Shown here one piece after another: positions 1 through 8,190 of a stretch of 64,000 bases of DNA. A program made the translations under genes and the position numbers. The notes beneath the pieces are model-generated. The model was not told where the DNA came from. It saw nothing but the letters and a program-made list of their open reading frames with translations, and did no database searches. Origin of the DNA: DAHUZL01 sp035533215 (GTDB lineage: Bacteria; Chloroflexota; Dormibacteria; Aeolococcales; Bog-877); the NCBI GenBank assembly GCA_035533215.1, contig DATLUG010000042.1:1-64000 (forward strand). The letters run 5' to 3'. Within the stretch, counting starts at the first letter, position 1. Every line of letters begins with the position of its first letter.

Positions 1-221
1 ACGGACCGGGGATCGATCCGGACGATCTGCCCCGGGTCTTCGACCGCTTCTACCGGGGTCGTTCCGCCCGCGGGGTGGCGGGGTCCGGGCTGGGGCTGGC
101 GATCGTCCGCCGGGTGGTCGAGGCCCACGGCGGCGAGGTCAGCGCGACCGTGGCGGCCGGAGGGGGCGCCGAGCTGGTGGTGCAGCTCCCGTCGGCATCC
201 GACGTCACCGATGGGGGATGA
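1..221 (+). CDS. Sensor histidine kinase, C-terminal fragment
   Basis: The gene enters from outside the window; only about 72 codons are visible. They show the end of a HATPase_c domain: an F-box-like DDLPRVFDRFYRG followed by the glycine-rich G2 box GSGLGLAIVRRVVEAHGG, which bind ATP in two-component kinases. The reading frame closes at TGA 219-221. The sensor and dimerisation parts, and any partner response regulator, lie upstream and cannot be described. The next gene begins 230 bases later behind tandem direct repeats of the kind bound by OmpR-family regulators, so this kinase may control it (inference). Confidence 0.85.
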   Translation, partial: GPGIDPDDLPRVFDRFYRGRSARGVAGSGLGLAIVRRVVEAHGGEVSATVAAGGGAELVVQLPSASDVTDGG

Positions 222-322
222 CGGGGTCGTTCCTCGGCACCGGCCGCCGGCGGGCCCGGCAGCCGGGTCGAGGCGGTCGGCGGCGGCCCGCCGCTCCCAC
301 ACCCGCGGACGCTCCCGCCACA

Positions 323-358
323 TTCTTAGGCTGCGCTGACCACTTTCTTAGGCCGCGC
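323..358 (+). promoter_or_regulatory. Tandem direct repeat, candidate response-regulator site
   Basis: TTCTTAGGCTGCGC (323-336) and TTCTTAGGCCGCGC (345-358) are identical at 13 of 14 positions and start 22 bases apart, two helical turns. The second copy ends just before a possible -35 element at 361. This is the usual geometry of an OmpR/PhoB-family activator site, and a sensor kinase gene ends 100 bases upstream. Confidence 0.55.
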
Positions 359-360
359 AC

Positions 361-390
361 ATGACCCGCTCCCGGTCCGGCTGCTAGCGT
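361..390 (+). promoter_or_regulatory. Possible promoter of the exported-protein gene
   Basis: A weak -35 (TGACCC, 362-367) and -10 (TAGCGT, 385-390) are separated by 17 bases, directly after the direct repeats. A poor -35 with an adjacent activator site is typical of a positively regulated promoter. Assignment is by eye only. Confidence 0.35.
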
Positions 391-452
391 CAGGGCACGG
401 ACCGATCAGCCATCCCGCCCCCGGCCATCGGGCCGGCGGCCACCGGAGGGAG

Positions 453-878
453 ATGATGCGCACCGTGACACGATGGGGCCTGGCCTTGACGGCCGGTGCC
501 GTGCTGGCGACCGCCGGCGGCGCGGTGGCGGCGACCGCCGCCACCGGCAGGCCCACCCCCGCCGTCCTCCGCCATCACCACCGTCGCGCCGCCCTGCTGC
601 GCGGGGTGGTGGGCGTGGTGGTGACGGACAGCGCCACCGGCGGCGAGCGGAACCACGGGGTGCTGGTGATCAAGGAGGCCGACGGCACGGAGCTGACGTT
701 CAGCTTCTCCAAGCGGCCACGGGCCTGGAAGATCATGGGCGCGGGGGTGCCGCGGACCGCGGAATCGCCGACCGCGCTGGCCGAGGGCGAGCTGGTGGCA
801 CTTCGATTCGGACCCAAGCAGCCGGTGCACGTCGCCCGGGTGGTGCTGGACCTCGGCTTCCTGGCCACCGCCGGATAG
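453..878 (+). CDS. Small exported protein of unknown function
   Basis: A 141-residue protein starting at an ATG preceded by GGAGGGAG. Residues 1-30 form a signal peptide: basic start, hydrophobic stretch LALTAGAVLATAGGAVA, then a probable cleavage after AVAATA. The mature part is a short His/Arg-rich linker and a small domain with alternating hydrophobic residues (GVLVIKEADGTELTFSF, LVALRFGPKQPVHVARVVLDLG) that reads as beta strands. I recognise no family. Its place after a sensor kinase and behind tandem repeats suggests it is an output of that two-component system, possibly an envelope-stress product. Confidence 0.7.
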   Translation: MMRTVTRWGLALTAGAVLATAGGAVAATAATGRPTPAVLRHHHRRAALLRGVVGVVVTDSATGGERNHGVLVIKEADGTELTFSFSKRPRAWKIMGAGVPRTAESPTALAEGELVALRFGPKQPVHVARVVLDLGFLATAG

Positions 879-1109
879 CCCCGCTCGCGTCGATCCTCCC
901 CCGGGACGGGCGGGCCGCGGTCGGCTCGCCCGTCGCTCGTGCCGGGGCTGCGGGCGCGGGGGTCGGGGATGGGCGGGTTGGACGCTGGCGATGGCCACCC
1001 TCGGGAGCCGAGGTGCGGGTCGTGCCCAGCGGTCCCAGCGGTGGGTGTCGTGCCAACGCCGCCCAGCGCCCGGCGCCGCCGGGCTGACGGCGCCCCAGCC
1101 TGCCACCCG

Positions 1110-1576
1110 GTCCGTCGGCGGCCGCCATCGCGCGGCGCAGCCCGGGGATCCACCCGTGGTCCTCCGGCGACGGTGGAAGGACTATCTGTCCCGCCCACCC
1201 CGAGCGACGGCATCGCCGTCGATCTGCCCGACTTCCTCGACGGAAGCGGGACGAGCGCTGGCGGTGTCCTGACTCCAGTCGCCCCTACGGTCGGCGATCC
1301 GGGCCGGGGAGGAGGGCCCACGAGACGGCGAGCCGGGTGGTCACCGGCGCCACGGCGGCGTGCGGGTCGAGGCCGACCACCGCCACGGCGGCGTCCTGGA
1401 CCTCCCTTGTCGCTCGCGGTTCGCGCACGCGGGGCCGGGGCCGGCCGTGCCCACTGATGACGATCAGCCTTCGCGGGGCGACCCGTTGGCTCCGCATCGA
1501 CGTCCACCCGGCGCCCCGAGACCGCGTCGGGCACGACGATACCCGCCCGCCCGACGTCCGGCAGGGGCGTCGCCAT
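1110..1576 (-). pseudogene. Decayed redoxin gene, paralogue of the one at 10.5-11.1 kb
   Basis: Reading the minus strand from ATG 1576 gives LPDVGRAGIVVPDAVSGRRVDV, which matches the redoxin start near 11070 (LPGVSLAGIVLTDAISGRHVDL). Further on, in another frame, VREPRATREVQDAAV and DPDRR-like segments match that protein gaplessly, and VEEVGQIDGDAVARGGRD matches its C-terminal part. By base comparison, 8 bases are missing exactly at the redox centre, the TAC of LYG has become TAG, and another stop follows the GGDAVARGGR segment. It is therefore dead. The lower limit is approximate because homology fades. Confidence 0.7.
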
Positions 1577-1847
1577 GGCTAGTCCCGGTGCCTCCATCCC
1601 CCGGCGACCAGGCCGCCCCGACGGTCCGCCGTCCGGTGGGTTCGGTGGTGCCGAATCCCTGACCGTGGGGTCGCGGATCGCCGGTGGGAGCTCGGCGTGC
1701 GCCCGCTGATCGGCTTCCAGGGTGAGCGTGTCCGCGGCCCGGTCGGTGATGGAGGCGTGCGACCCCAGGGCCTGGCTCCCCACCTCCGGTCCGGGGCGCC
1801 GGTGGCGCGGGTCGGCGGCGCCGCCCACACGGTCGTGGTGGCTGCCC

Positions 1848-3296
1848 CTACTCGACGCCGATCGCCGCGTCGACCGCGAGCCGGCGGCGCTCCTGCTGGG
1901 GACGGAACAGCGGCGACTGGGCGAGGTGGTGTCGGTAGCCGGGAAAGGCGAGGGGGATCGCGAGTCCGACCGCCACCGAGGCTCCGGCCAGGCCCAGCAG
2001 CAGGTCGAACGGGAACGCGGGCAGCGGGACCACCGTCTGCTCCAGGATGAGGCCGAGGACCGCAAGGCCGACCAGGCTGACGGCGATGCCGAACGGCCGT
2101 CGCCGGCGGCGGATGAGGTAGGTGGCCGCGGCCAGGGTGGTGAGACCGTAGACGCCGACGATGAGGTCGGCGCCCCAGGTGGCGGTGGCGGTGAAGGCCG
2201 CCAGCGGGCTGGTGCCGGCCAGGGCCAGGACGCCGGCCAGGGCGACCGCGGCCACCACCGCCACCGCCCGCGCTGGGGAGCGGTGGCGCGGGTGCACCGT
2301 CGCCAGCCGCGAGGTGATGAAGCCGTCGCGGCTGAGGGCGAAGAGCAAGCGGGAGGCGGCGTTCAGCGTCGCCAGCTGGGCCCCGAACGAGCTGACCAGG
2401 GCGGCCACGTTCACCGCGGTGGCGGCATCCGGCGACAGGTAGAGGCGGGCCACCGCCACCAACGGCACGCTGTGCCCGGCCAGCACGCGCGCCGACGGGA
2501 ATGCGATCGTCTCCACCCACGACCCGAAGACGTAGGCACCGCCGCCGACGAGGAGGGAGACCAGGATCGCATGGGGGATGACCCGCCGCGGCCGCCGCAC
2601 CTCCTCGCCGCAGGTGGCCGCGCCCTCGAAGCCGGAGAAGCCGGTGTAGGCGAAGACCATCCCGAGCACCAGCAGGTTGACGGTGAGGCCGGCGGGGTCG
2701 AAGGGCGCTGCCAGCGACGCATGACCGTGGTACCCGCCCCGGACCACCACCAGCACCCCGATCACCGCCACCAGGGTCAGCGCCACCGCCTCCAGCGCCA
2801 GGATCCAGCCCGCCGACACCCGCACCGCGCGGTGGCTGATCGTCCACCCAGCGACCAGCAGCACCACCGCGACCGCCACCCACGGCGGGTGGATGCCGGC
2901 CGACCCCAGCAAGGCCCGGGCCACGTTGGTGGTTCCCGCGACGGTGGCCGACGCGTAGAGGGTGTAGGTCGCCAGCAGCATCCAGCCGGAGAGGAAGCCC
3001 ACCGTCGGCCCCAGCGCGGCGCCGTTGAAGGCATAGACGGAGCCGGCGGTGCTGAACTCGGAGGAGAACATGCCGAAGACGTAGGCGACCGGCAGCATCG
3101 CCGCGAGCGCGAGCGCGAAGGCCAGCGGTCCCCGGGTCCCCACGATCCCCGCCATCAGGGCGGGGAGGAAGACGATCCCAGCGGTGGGGGCCTGGATCCC
3201 GACCGAGATCGCGGTCGAGCCGAGGAAGCGCAGGCTGCCCGCGGCGAGCCCCTGCGGCCGGCGCGGGGGTCGAGCCGGCTCCGGCCCCCCGCTCAT
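1848..3296 (-). CDS. APC-family amino acid permease
   Basis: A 482-residue membrane protein with about twelve hydrophobic segments and the APC-superfamily layout. Helix 1 carries GSTAISVGIQAPTAGIVFLPAL, and the conserved region FAYTGFSGFEGAATCGEEVRRPRRVIPHAI has the Glu and Arg-Pro pattern that follows helix 6 in this family. The substrate is probably an amino acid or amine; specificity cannot be read. Its ATG overlaps the anti-sigma stop by one base, making it the last gene of a five-gene coupled operon. The C-terminal tail is basic and cytoplasmic. Confidence 0.85.
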   Translation of the reverse strand: MSGGPEPARPPRRPQGLAAGSLRFLGSTAISVGIQAPTAGIVFLPALMAGIVGTRGPLAFALALAAMLPVAYVFGMFSSEFSTAGSVYAFNGAALGPTVGFLSGWMLLATYTLYASATVAGTTNVARALLGSAGIHPPWVAVAVVLLVAGWTISHRAVRVSAGWILALEAVALTLVAVIGVLVVVRGGYHGHASLAAPFDPAGLTVNLLVLGMVFAYTGFSGFEGAATCGEEVRRPRRVIPHAILVSLLVGGGAYVFGSWVETIAFPSARVLAGHSVPLVAVARLYLSPDAATAVNVAALVSSFGAQLATLNAASRLLFALSRDGFITSRLATVHPRHRSPARAVAVVAAVALAGVLALAGTSPLAAFTATATWGADLIVGVYGLTTLAAATYLIRRRRRPFGIAVSLVGLAVLGLILEQTVVPLPAFPFDLLLGLAGASVAVGLAIPLAFPGYRHHLAQSPLFRPQQERRRLAVDAAIGVE

Positions 3297-3595
3297 CAGG
3301 CCGACCCGATCGACCCCCGGCGGGCCAGGGCTTCACCGAAGCGCTCCAGACGCCGGACGGTCGCGGGGTCGGGGGCGGGTGCGCGGCGGGCCAGGGCGGC
3401 CTTCAGCTCGCGGTAGACGGCCGCCTCCATCCCGCAGCGCCGGCACTGCTCGAGGTGACCGCGGATCCGGTCCCCGTCGGCGGCCAGGAGGGCGCCGTCC
3501 AGGTAGGCCTGGAGGGCCCGCTGGGCCTCGGCGCAGGTCGCCGGGCCGGGTGGCGGGCGCCCCCACCGCCGGGGCCACCACCGTCGGACCGTCAC
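3296..3595 (-). CDS. Zinc-finger anti-sigma factor
   Basis: A 99-residue soluble protein with the ZAS signature H-x3-C-x2-C (RGHLEQCRRCG, near residues 45-56) preceded by a helical segment AQRALQAYLDGALLAADGDRI. This is the RsrA/ChrR-type fold that binds an ECF sigma factor, and in the RsrA group releases it on thiol oxidation or metal loss. There is no membrane segment, so the signal is cytoplasmic. Its GTG start overlaps the sigma gene stop (GTGA). An NAD(P)H flavoprotein in the same operon is consistent with redox control, but that is inference. Confidence 0.85.
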   Translation of the reverse strand: MTVRRWWPRRWGRPPPGPATCAEAQRALQAYLDGALLAADGDRIRGHLEQCRRCGMEAAVYRELKAALARRAPAPDPATVRRLERFGEALARRGSIGSA

Positions 3596-4284
3596 CTGGT
3601 CCCCGTCGGGGCCACGCCGGCCGCGGCGAGCTCCGCGCGCATCCGCCGTCGGCCCCGGTGGAGCCGGCTCATCACCGTCCCGGGCGGCACGCCGAGGGCG
3701 CTCGCGGCCTCCGCGTATGAGAGCTGGTCGAGGTCGACCAGCTCGACCACCCGCCGCATCCGCTCCGGCAGCCGCTGCAGTGCGCGGGCGACCGTCGCGT
3801 CGAACTGGCGGGTCAGCACCACCTCCTCCGGTCCGGCCCCGGCCACCGATGCCCGGTCCGCCGCCGCGGTCGCCGCCGGGTCGAGGTCGCTGAGCGTCTC
3901 GGGCCGCCGCCGCCGGGCCCGGCTGGCGGCGGCGTGGCGGAGGATCGTGAGGAGCCAGGCTCGCGGGTGCGCCCCGTCGAAGCGGTCGATCGCGCGGTAC
4001 GCGCGGAGCAGGGTCTCCTGGACCAGGTCCTCCGCATCACAGGGCTGCTCGGTCAGCGATCCGGCCACCCGCAGCAGCACCGCCACCTCGGGCAGGACAC
4101 AGGCTTCGAACGACCGCGCGATCTCGCGGCGCCCGTCCATCGGCAGGGGGGGCGACTGCGGGGAACTGGACGGCGCGGCGGTCCACTCCGGCGCGCTCCC
4201 ATCGCTGCGCTCCGTCCGAGCCGGAGCGGTCGCGGCCGGCCGCGAGCTGGGCCGGGGCCGGAAGGGCACGGGCACGGCGGTCAT
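3592..4284 (-). CDS. ECF RNA polymerase sigma factor
   Basis: A 230-residue sigma-70 family group 4 protein. Region 2 is seen in CDAEDLVQETLLRAYRAID and HPRAWLLTILRHAAASRARR (core and -10 binding). Region 4 is LPERMRRVVELVDLDQLSYAEAASALGVPPGTVMSRLHRGRRRMR, split here by the helix-turn-helix that reads the -35. The first 48 residues are a Pro/Ser-rich extension. The ATG at 4284 is favoured because it overlaps the upstream stop (ATGA); an internal ATG at 4140 would give a standard-length protein. It is followed directly by its probable anti-sigma. Confidence 0.88.
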   Translation of the reverse strand: MTAVPVPFRPRPSSRPAATAPARTERSDGSAPEWTAAPSSSPQSPPLPMDGRREIARSFEACVLPEVAVLLRVAGSLTEQPCDAEDLVQETLLRAYRAIDRFDGAHPRAWLLTILRHAAASRARRRRPETLSDLDPAATAAADRASVAGAGPEEVVLTRQFDATVARALQRLPERMRRVVELVDLDQLSYAEAASALGVPPGTVMSRLHRGRRRMRAELAAAGVAPTGTR

Positions 4285-5675
4285 TGTGACCCGGGCGGCC
4301 GCGCCTGCGCCGGGCGGGCCCGACGCCCGCCCACCTCGACGAAGAGCTGCGCCGCCGCCTGCTGGATGGCGAGCGACCAGGTCGGGTAGGCATGGACGGC
4401 GAGCGCGAGCCGGCCCGGGAACATGTGCGTCGCCATCGCCAGGGCGGGCTCGTGGATCAGCTCGCCGCCCCGCGCCGCCACCACCGTCGCCCCCAGGACC
4501 CGGCCGCCGCCGAGGCTGCGCAGGAGCGGGCGGGGCCCGGCGATCAGCTTGACGAACCCGCTGGTCCGACCGGCCACCACCGCCCGGTCGACGGCCGCCA
4601 TCGGCAGGAAGGCGACGCGGCCGCCATGCTCGGCGGCCTCCGCCTCCGTCATCCCCACCCGCCCGACCTCGGGGTCGGTGAAGGTGACCCAGGGGATGGC
4701 AGTCGGGTTGAAGCGCCGCCGGGGGAAGCGGGCCAGGGCGTTGGCGGCGGCGATCCGTCCCATCGCGGCGGCCGCGTGGGTGAACAGGAGACGCCCGGCG
4801 ACGTCCCCGACCGCGTAGACGCCCGGCGCGGTGGTGGCGAGACGGCTGTCGGTCACGATGAAGCCCCGGGCGTCGGTCTGGACCCCGGCCACTCCGAGGT
4901 CGAGGCCACAGGTGGCCGGACGCCTGCCCACCGCCACCAGGAGTGTCTCCGCGGCCATCGACTCCCGGCCCTCCAGCCCCACCGTCACCCCTCCGGTCGG
5001 CACCGGCTCGACCGCCGCCGCTCGGGCGCCGACACGGACCCGGACGCCGTCCGCCGCGAGCGCGGCCGCCACCGCGGCCGACGCCTCGGGCTCCTCGGCG
5101 CCGAGGAGCCGGTCCATCGCCTCCAGTACCGTCACGGTCACCCCCAGCCGCGCCAGGGCCTGGGCGATCTCGCAGCCGACGGCGCCGCCACCGAGGACGA
5201 TCAGCGAGGCGGGCCGGCGCCGCAGGTCGAAGATGGTCTCGTTGGTGAGGTGAGGGGACCGCTCGAGCCCCGGGATCTTCGGGATGGCCGGACCGGCGCC
5301 GGTGGCGAGGATGAGGCGGCGCGCCCGGACGGTCCGCCCGTCGACGTCGACCTCGCGCGGAGACCGCAGCCGGGCCCACCCCTCGAGGGTGGCCACCCCG
5401 CGGCGCTGGAGGACCTCCGGGGTCTCGGTGGCGGCGATCGACCGGACCGCCGACCGAGCGGCCGCCATGGCCGTCTCGAAGGATGCCCCGCGCGCCGCCG
5501 CCTCGATCAGCGCCTTGGATGGGACGCAGCCGGTGAAGGTGCAGTCACCGCCGACGGCCCCCGCATGGACCAGCAGCACGCTGACGCCGCGCTGTGCCGC
5601 CGCCTGCGCGGCACTGATGCCCGCCGCGCCGCCACCGACGACGACGAGGTCGGCAGCCCGGATCGGACGGCTCAT
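4281..5675 (-). CDS. FAD/NAD(P)-dependent disulfide oxidoreductase, MerA/Lpd-like
   Basis: A 464-residue class I pyridine-nucleotide disulfide oxidoreductase. It has the FAD motif VVVGGGAAGISAAQAA near the N-terminus, the redox-active pair in GGDCTFTGCVPSKALIEAA, the NAD(P) motif LIVLGGGAVGCEIAQAL, a second FAD motif GVYAVGDV, and a C-terminal dimerisation domain. It lacks the C-terminal Cys pair and N-terminal metal domain of mercuric reductase, so the substrate is probably another disulfide, quinone or dihydrolipoamide-like partner. It sits between an acyl-CoA ligase (one-base overlap) and an ECF sigma gene (four-base overlap). Confidence 0.88.
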   Translation of the reverse strand: MSRPIRAADLVVVGGGAAGISAAQAAAQRGVSVLLVHAGAVGGDCTFTGCVPSKALIEAAARGASFETAMAAARSAVRSIAATETPEVLQRRGVATLEGWARLRSPREVDVDGRTVRARRLILATGAGPAIPKIPGLERSPHLTNETIFDLRRRPASLIVLGGGAVGCEIAQALARLGVTVTVLEAMDRLLGAEEPEASAAVAAALAADGVRVRVGARAAAVEPVPTGGVTVGLEGRESMAAETLLVAVGRRPATCGLDLGVAGVQTDARGFIVTDSRLATTAPGVYAVGDVAGRLLFTHAAAAMGRIAAANALARFPRRRFNPTAIPWVTFTDPEVGRVGMTEAEAAEHGGRVAFLPMAAVDRAVVAGRTSGFVKLIAGPRPLLRSLGGGRVLGATVVAARGGELIHEPALAMATHMFPGRLALAVHAYPTWSLAIQQAAAQLFVEVGGRRARPAQARPPGSQ

Positions 5676-7357
5676 CACCGGCTCCGTGCCCGGCGCGCGT
5701 CCCACGCGCCCCGGCTGCCGTCCGCGGCCAGCCGGACCTTGCGCACGCGCGTGGTCGCGGTCTTGGGCAGCTCCGCCATCACTCGGACGTAGCGGGGCAG
5801 CATGAACCGTGGCAGCGTCAGGCGCAGGGCGGCCCAGACGTCGCCGGCCACGAGCCGGCAACCGGGGAGCGGCGCCACCACCAGCAGCACCTCCTCGTCG
5901 CCGGGCCGGTCGGCCGGCACGCCGACGGCGGCCGCCTCGCCGACGCCCGGACAGGCGAGCGCGGCCCGCTCGATTGCGGCGGTGGCGACCATCTCCCCCC
6001 GGCGTCGCACGGTCTCGCGCTGCCGCCCGGTGAACGCGTACGCGCCGTCTGGTTCCTGGCGGAGCCGGTCGCCGGTGCGGTACCAGCCGTCGGCTGTCCA
6101 GCTCTCCCGGGTCAGCCGCCCACCGCCGCGGTAGCCGTCGAACATGACGCCCGGCTCGAGGGGGCGGATCCAGAGCTCGCCGGGCTCCCCCGGCGCAGCC
6201 TCGTGCCCGCGGTCGTCGGTGAGTCGCGCCTCGAACCGGGGACTCGGGTGCCCGACGGTTCCGGGACGCTGCGGCAGGGTCCCCGGCACCATCCAGCAGG
6301 ACGCCGACTCGGTCTGGCCCCAGGTCTCGATGAGGAGGACCCCGAGCCGGTGCTCGAGCGCGCGCCAGACGTCGACCGGCGCCCCGCTGCCCATGATCCA
6401 GCGCACCAAGGGTGCCGCGTCCGGCGTCGGCGGACCCGTTCGACACAGAGTCGCCAGCAGGGTGCCGACATGGGGGAAGGCGACCGCCTCCGCTGCGCGC
6501 ACCCGATCCCAGAAGCAGAAGGGGTCGAAGCGCCGGTCGATCGTGATCCGTCCGCCGCGCGTCAGCGCCGCGCCGAACGTCCCCTGCGCGGTCACGTGGA
6601 CGAGCGGCAGGCAGCAGTACAGCGCCTCCCCGGGTGCGATTGGGAGCAGCTCCTGGCCGTACGCGACGGCGTGGGTGACCTCGCAGCGCCGGCTCCAGAG
6701 GACGCCCTTCGCCTCGCCGGTCGTGCCCGACGTGTACATGAGCTTGGCGGGAGCCCCCGGATCGTCGGGGAGGGATGGCGGCGGGGCGGGCGAGGCGCCG
6801 GCGCAGGAGGCCTGCCACGGCTCCAGCTCGACCGGCGGGCGAACGGCGGGGGCTTCGAGGAGTCGCCGCCACCCCCGCGAGCCGTGACCGTCGCCGCGCG
6901 CGGTGCCTGGGGCGTCCGCCACCAGGATCCGCCGCACGGTGGGGACCCCGGGGATGACGGACAGCACCGCCGGCAGGAGCGGGACCTCGCAGATGATGGA
7001 CAGGGGGCCGGCGTCGGCGAGCACCGCGCGCAGCGGGTCGCCCTCCAGCAGCGGGTTGACGGGTACGAAGACCATCCCCGCCTTCACACAGCCCAGCCAG
7101 GTCACCAGCAGCGGGAGCCCGTTGCCGCAGCGGGCGACGACGAGGTCGCCGCTCGAGTGCCCGAGCCCCAGGAGCAGGTTGGCGGCCCGGTTGGCGGCCG
7201 CATCGACCTCGCTGTACGAGAGGGTGACACCGTCTAGGGTCACCAGTGGGCGGTGGGGCCACCGGGTAGCCTGGACTTCGAGCAGGTCGCGCAGGCACTG
7301 GACCGCCGGCGGGCCGGTCGCCCGCGCGGTCGTCCAGGCCGCCGCTCCCCCGCGCAT
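5675..7357 (-). CDS. AMP-forming acyl-CoA synthetase
   Basis: A 560-residue adenylate-forming ligase, which activates a carboxylic acid with ATP and joins it to CoA. The phosphate-binding motif is LMYTSGTTGEAKGVLWS; further motifs are ETWGQTESA and GWYRTGD (the Asp binds ribose). The usual C-terminal PKTxTGK motif reads PKTATTRVRK, with Arg where the catalytic Lys normally stands and a Lys three residues later. ATG 7357 is chosen because the next in-frame start is far upstream in low-complexity sequence. It is the first gene of the five-gene operon and diverges from a TetR gene, which probably represses it. Confidence 0.87.
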   Translation of the reverse strand: MRGGAAAWTTARATGPPAVQCLRDLLEVQATRWPHRPLVTLDGVTLSYSEVDAAANRAANLLLGLGHSSGDLVVARCGNGLPLLVTWLGCVKAGMVFVPVNPLLEGDPLRAVLADAGPLSIICEVPLLPAVLSVIPGVPTVRRILVADAPGTARGDGHGSRGWRRLLEAPAVRPPVELEPWQASCAGASPAPPPSLPDDPGAPAKLMYTSGTTGEAKGVLWSRRCEVTHAVAYGQELLPIAPGEALYCCLPLVHVTAQGTFGAALTRGGRITIDRRFDPFCFWDRVRAAEAVAFPHVGTLLATLCRTGPPTPDAAPLVRWIMGSGAPVDVWRALEHRLGVLLIETWGQTESASCWMVPGTLPQRPGTVGHPSPRFEARLTDDRGHEAAPGEPGELWIRPLEPGVMFDGYRGGGRLTRESWTADGWYRTGDRLRQEPDGAYAFTGRQRETVRRRGEMVATAAIERAALACPGVGEAAAVGVPADRPGDEEVLLVVAPLPGCRLVAGDVWAALRLTLPRFMLPRYVRVMAELPKTATTRVRKVRLAADGSRGAWDARRARSR

Positions 7358-7559
7358 GGGGTGGGAACCGCCTGACCGCTGGATGTATTCCCACGCGATC
7401 GGCTGGGGTCCGGCCGGTGAGGCGCCTCCCCCAGGACGTGGGGGCCAGGCGCGCCGCCCCGCCCCGCGGCCGCGCCCATCCGACGGCTGTCCGGCCCGCA
7501 CCGCCAGTCCCGGCCGGCCGGGAGCCCGGCGCGCGCGGCCCGCGAGACGGCACATCACG

Positions 7560-7573
7560 ACCGACCAGTCAGT
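7560..7573. promoter_or_regulatory. Near-palindromic TetR-type operator
   Basis: ACCGACCAGTCAGT is a 14-base near-palindrome (one mismatch between the half-sites ACCGAC and GTCAGT). It resembles the ACCGACC-GGTCGGT boxes bound by PaaR/FadR-like TetR proteins of acyl-CoA metabolism. It lies between the divergent acyl-CoA ligase and TetR genes, upstream of a -10 box TAGGAT (7582-7587) whose start point would fall at the TetR ATG. Confidence 0.55.
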
Positions 7574-7593
7574 TTTATTAGTAGGATGAGCCA

Positions 7594-8190
7594 ATGCCCA
7601 AGCTCAGCGCCCCCAGCCGCGACCAGCGCCGCCGCGCCCTGCTCGAGGCGGGGTGGCACTGCCTCGCGACCCAGGCCTTCCGCCACCTCACCATCGATGA
7701 GATCTGCGCCGAGGCGGGGGCGAGCAAGGGAGCTTTCTACGGGTACTTTGACCACAAACAGACGTTCCTGCTGGCCCTGCTGGAGGACGACGCCGCCGCC
7801 CTGGACGTCCTCATGGATGAGCTGGAGGCCACCCAGGCCAGCGCGATCCATCGTCTGCGGCGGTTTGCCGCCGCCATGCTGGCCCAGGCTCAGGACCCAG
7901 GCCGGCTCCAGGTCAAGGCCGACCTCTGGGCGGAAATGCTCACCCAGCCCGACGTGCGCACCCGGCTGGCCGGCGCGACCGCCGTGCGGAGGGCCCGGCT
8001 GCGGACCTGGGTCGAGCACGGGATCGCCGAGGGCGCGCTGGTCGCAACCCCAGCCAACGCGCTCGCCTCGCTGCTGCTGGCGCTCGGTGATGGCCTCTCG
8101 CTCCACGCGGGGCTCGATCAGCAGGCCTTCCAGTGGGCAAACATCCGTCGGGCGGTCGACCTCCTCCTCTCCGGGATCTCGGTTCCGTGA
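7594..8190 (+). CDS. TetR/AcrR-family transcriptional repressor
   Basis: A 198-residue regulator. The N-terminal helix-turn-helix is FRHLTIDEICAEAGASKGAFYGYFDHKQTFLLALL, the signature of TetR proteins; the remaining 130 residues are a helical ligand-binding domain. No Shine-Dalgarno precedes the ATG; the -10 box TAGGAT ends 6 bases before it, so the mRNA is probably leaderless. It diverges from the acyl-CoA ligase gene across a candidate operator, and its stop overlaps the start of the ClC gene (GTGA). The ligand is probably an acyl-CoA or aromatic acid thioester (inference from motif and neighbour). Confidence 0.87.
   Translation: MPKLSAPSRDQRRRALLEAGWHCLATQAFRHLTIDEICAEAGASKGAFYGYFDHKQTFLLALLEDDAAALDVLMDELEATQASAIHRLRRFAAAMLAQAQDPGRLQVKADLWAEMLTQPDVRTRLAGATAVRRARLRTWVEHGIAEGALVATPANALASLLLALGDGLSLHAGLDQQAFQWANIRRAVDLLLSGISVP

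Noticed and set aside
879..1109. Genes in the spacer after the exported protein
   Set aside because: Frames are only Arg/Gly/Pro-rich; no motif seen.
4281..5675. Calling this flavoprotein a mercuric reductase
   Set aside because: It lacks the C-terminal Cys-Cys pair that merA at 11.2-12.6 kb retains.
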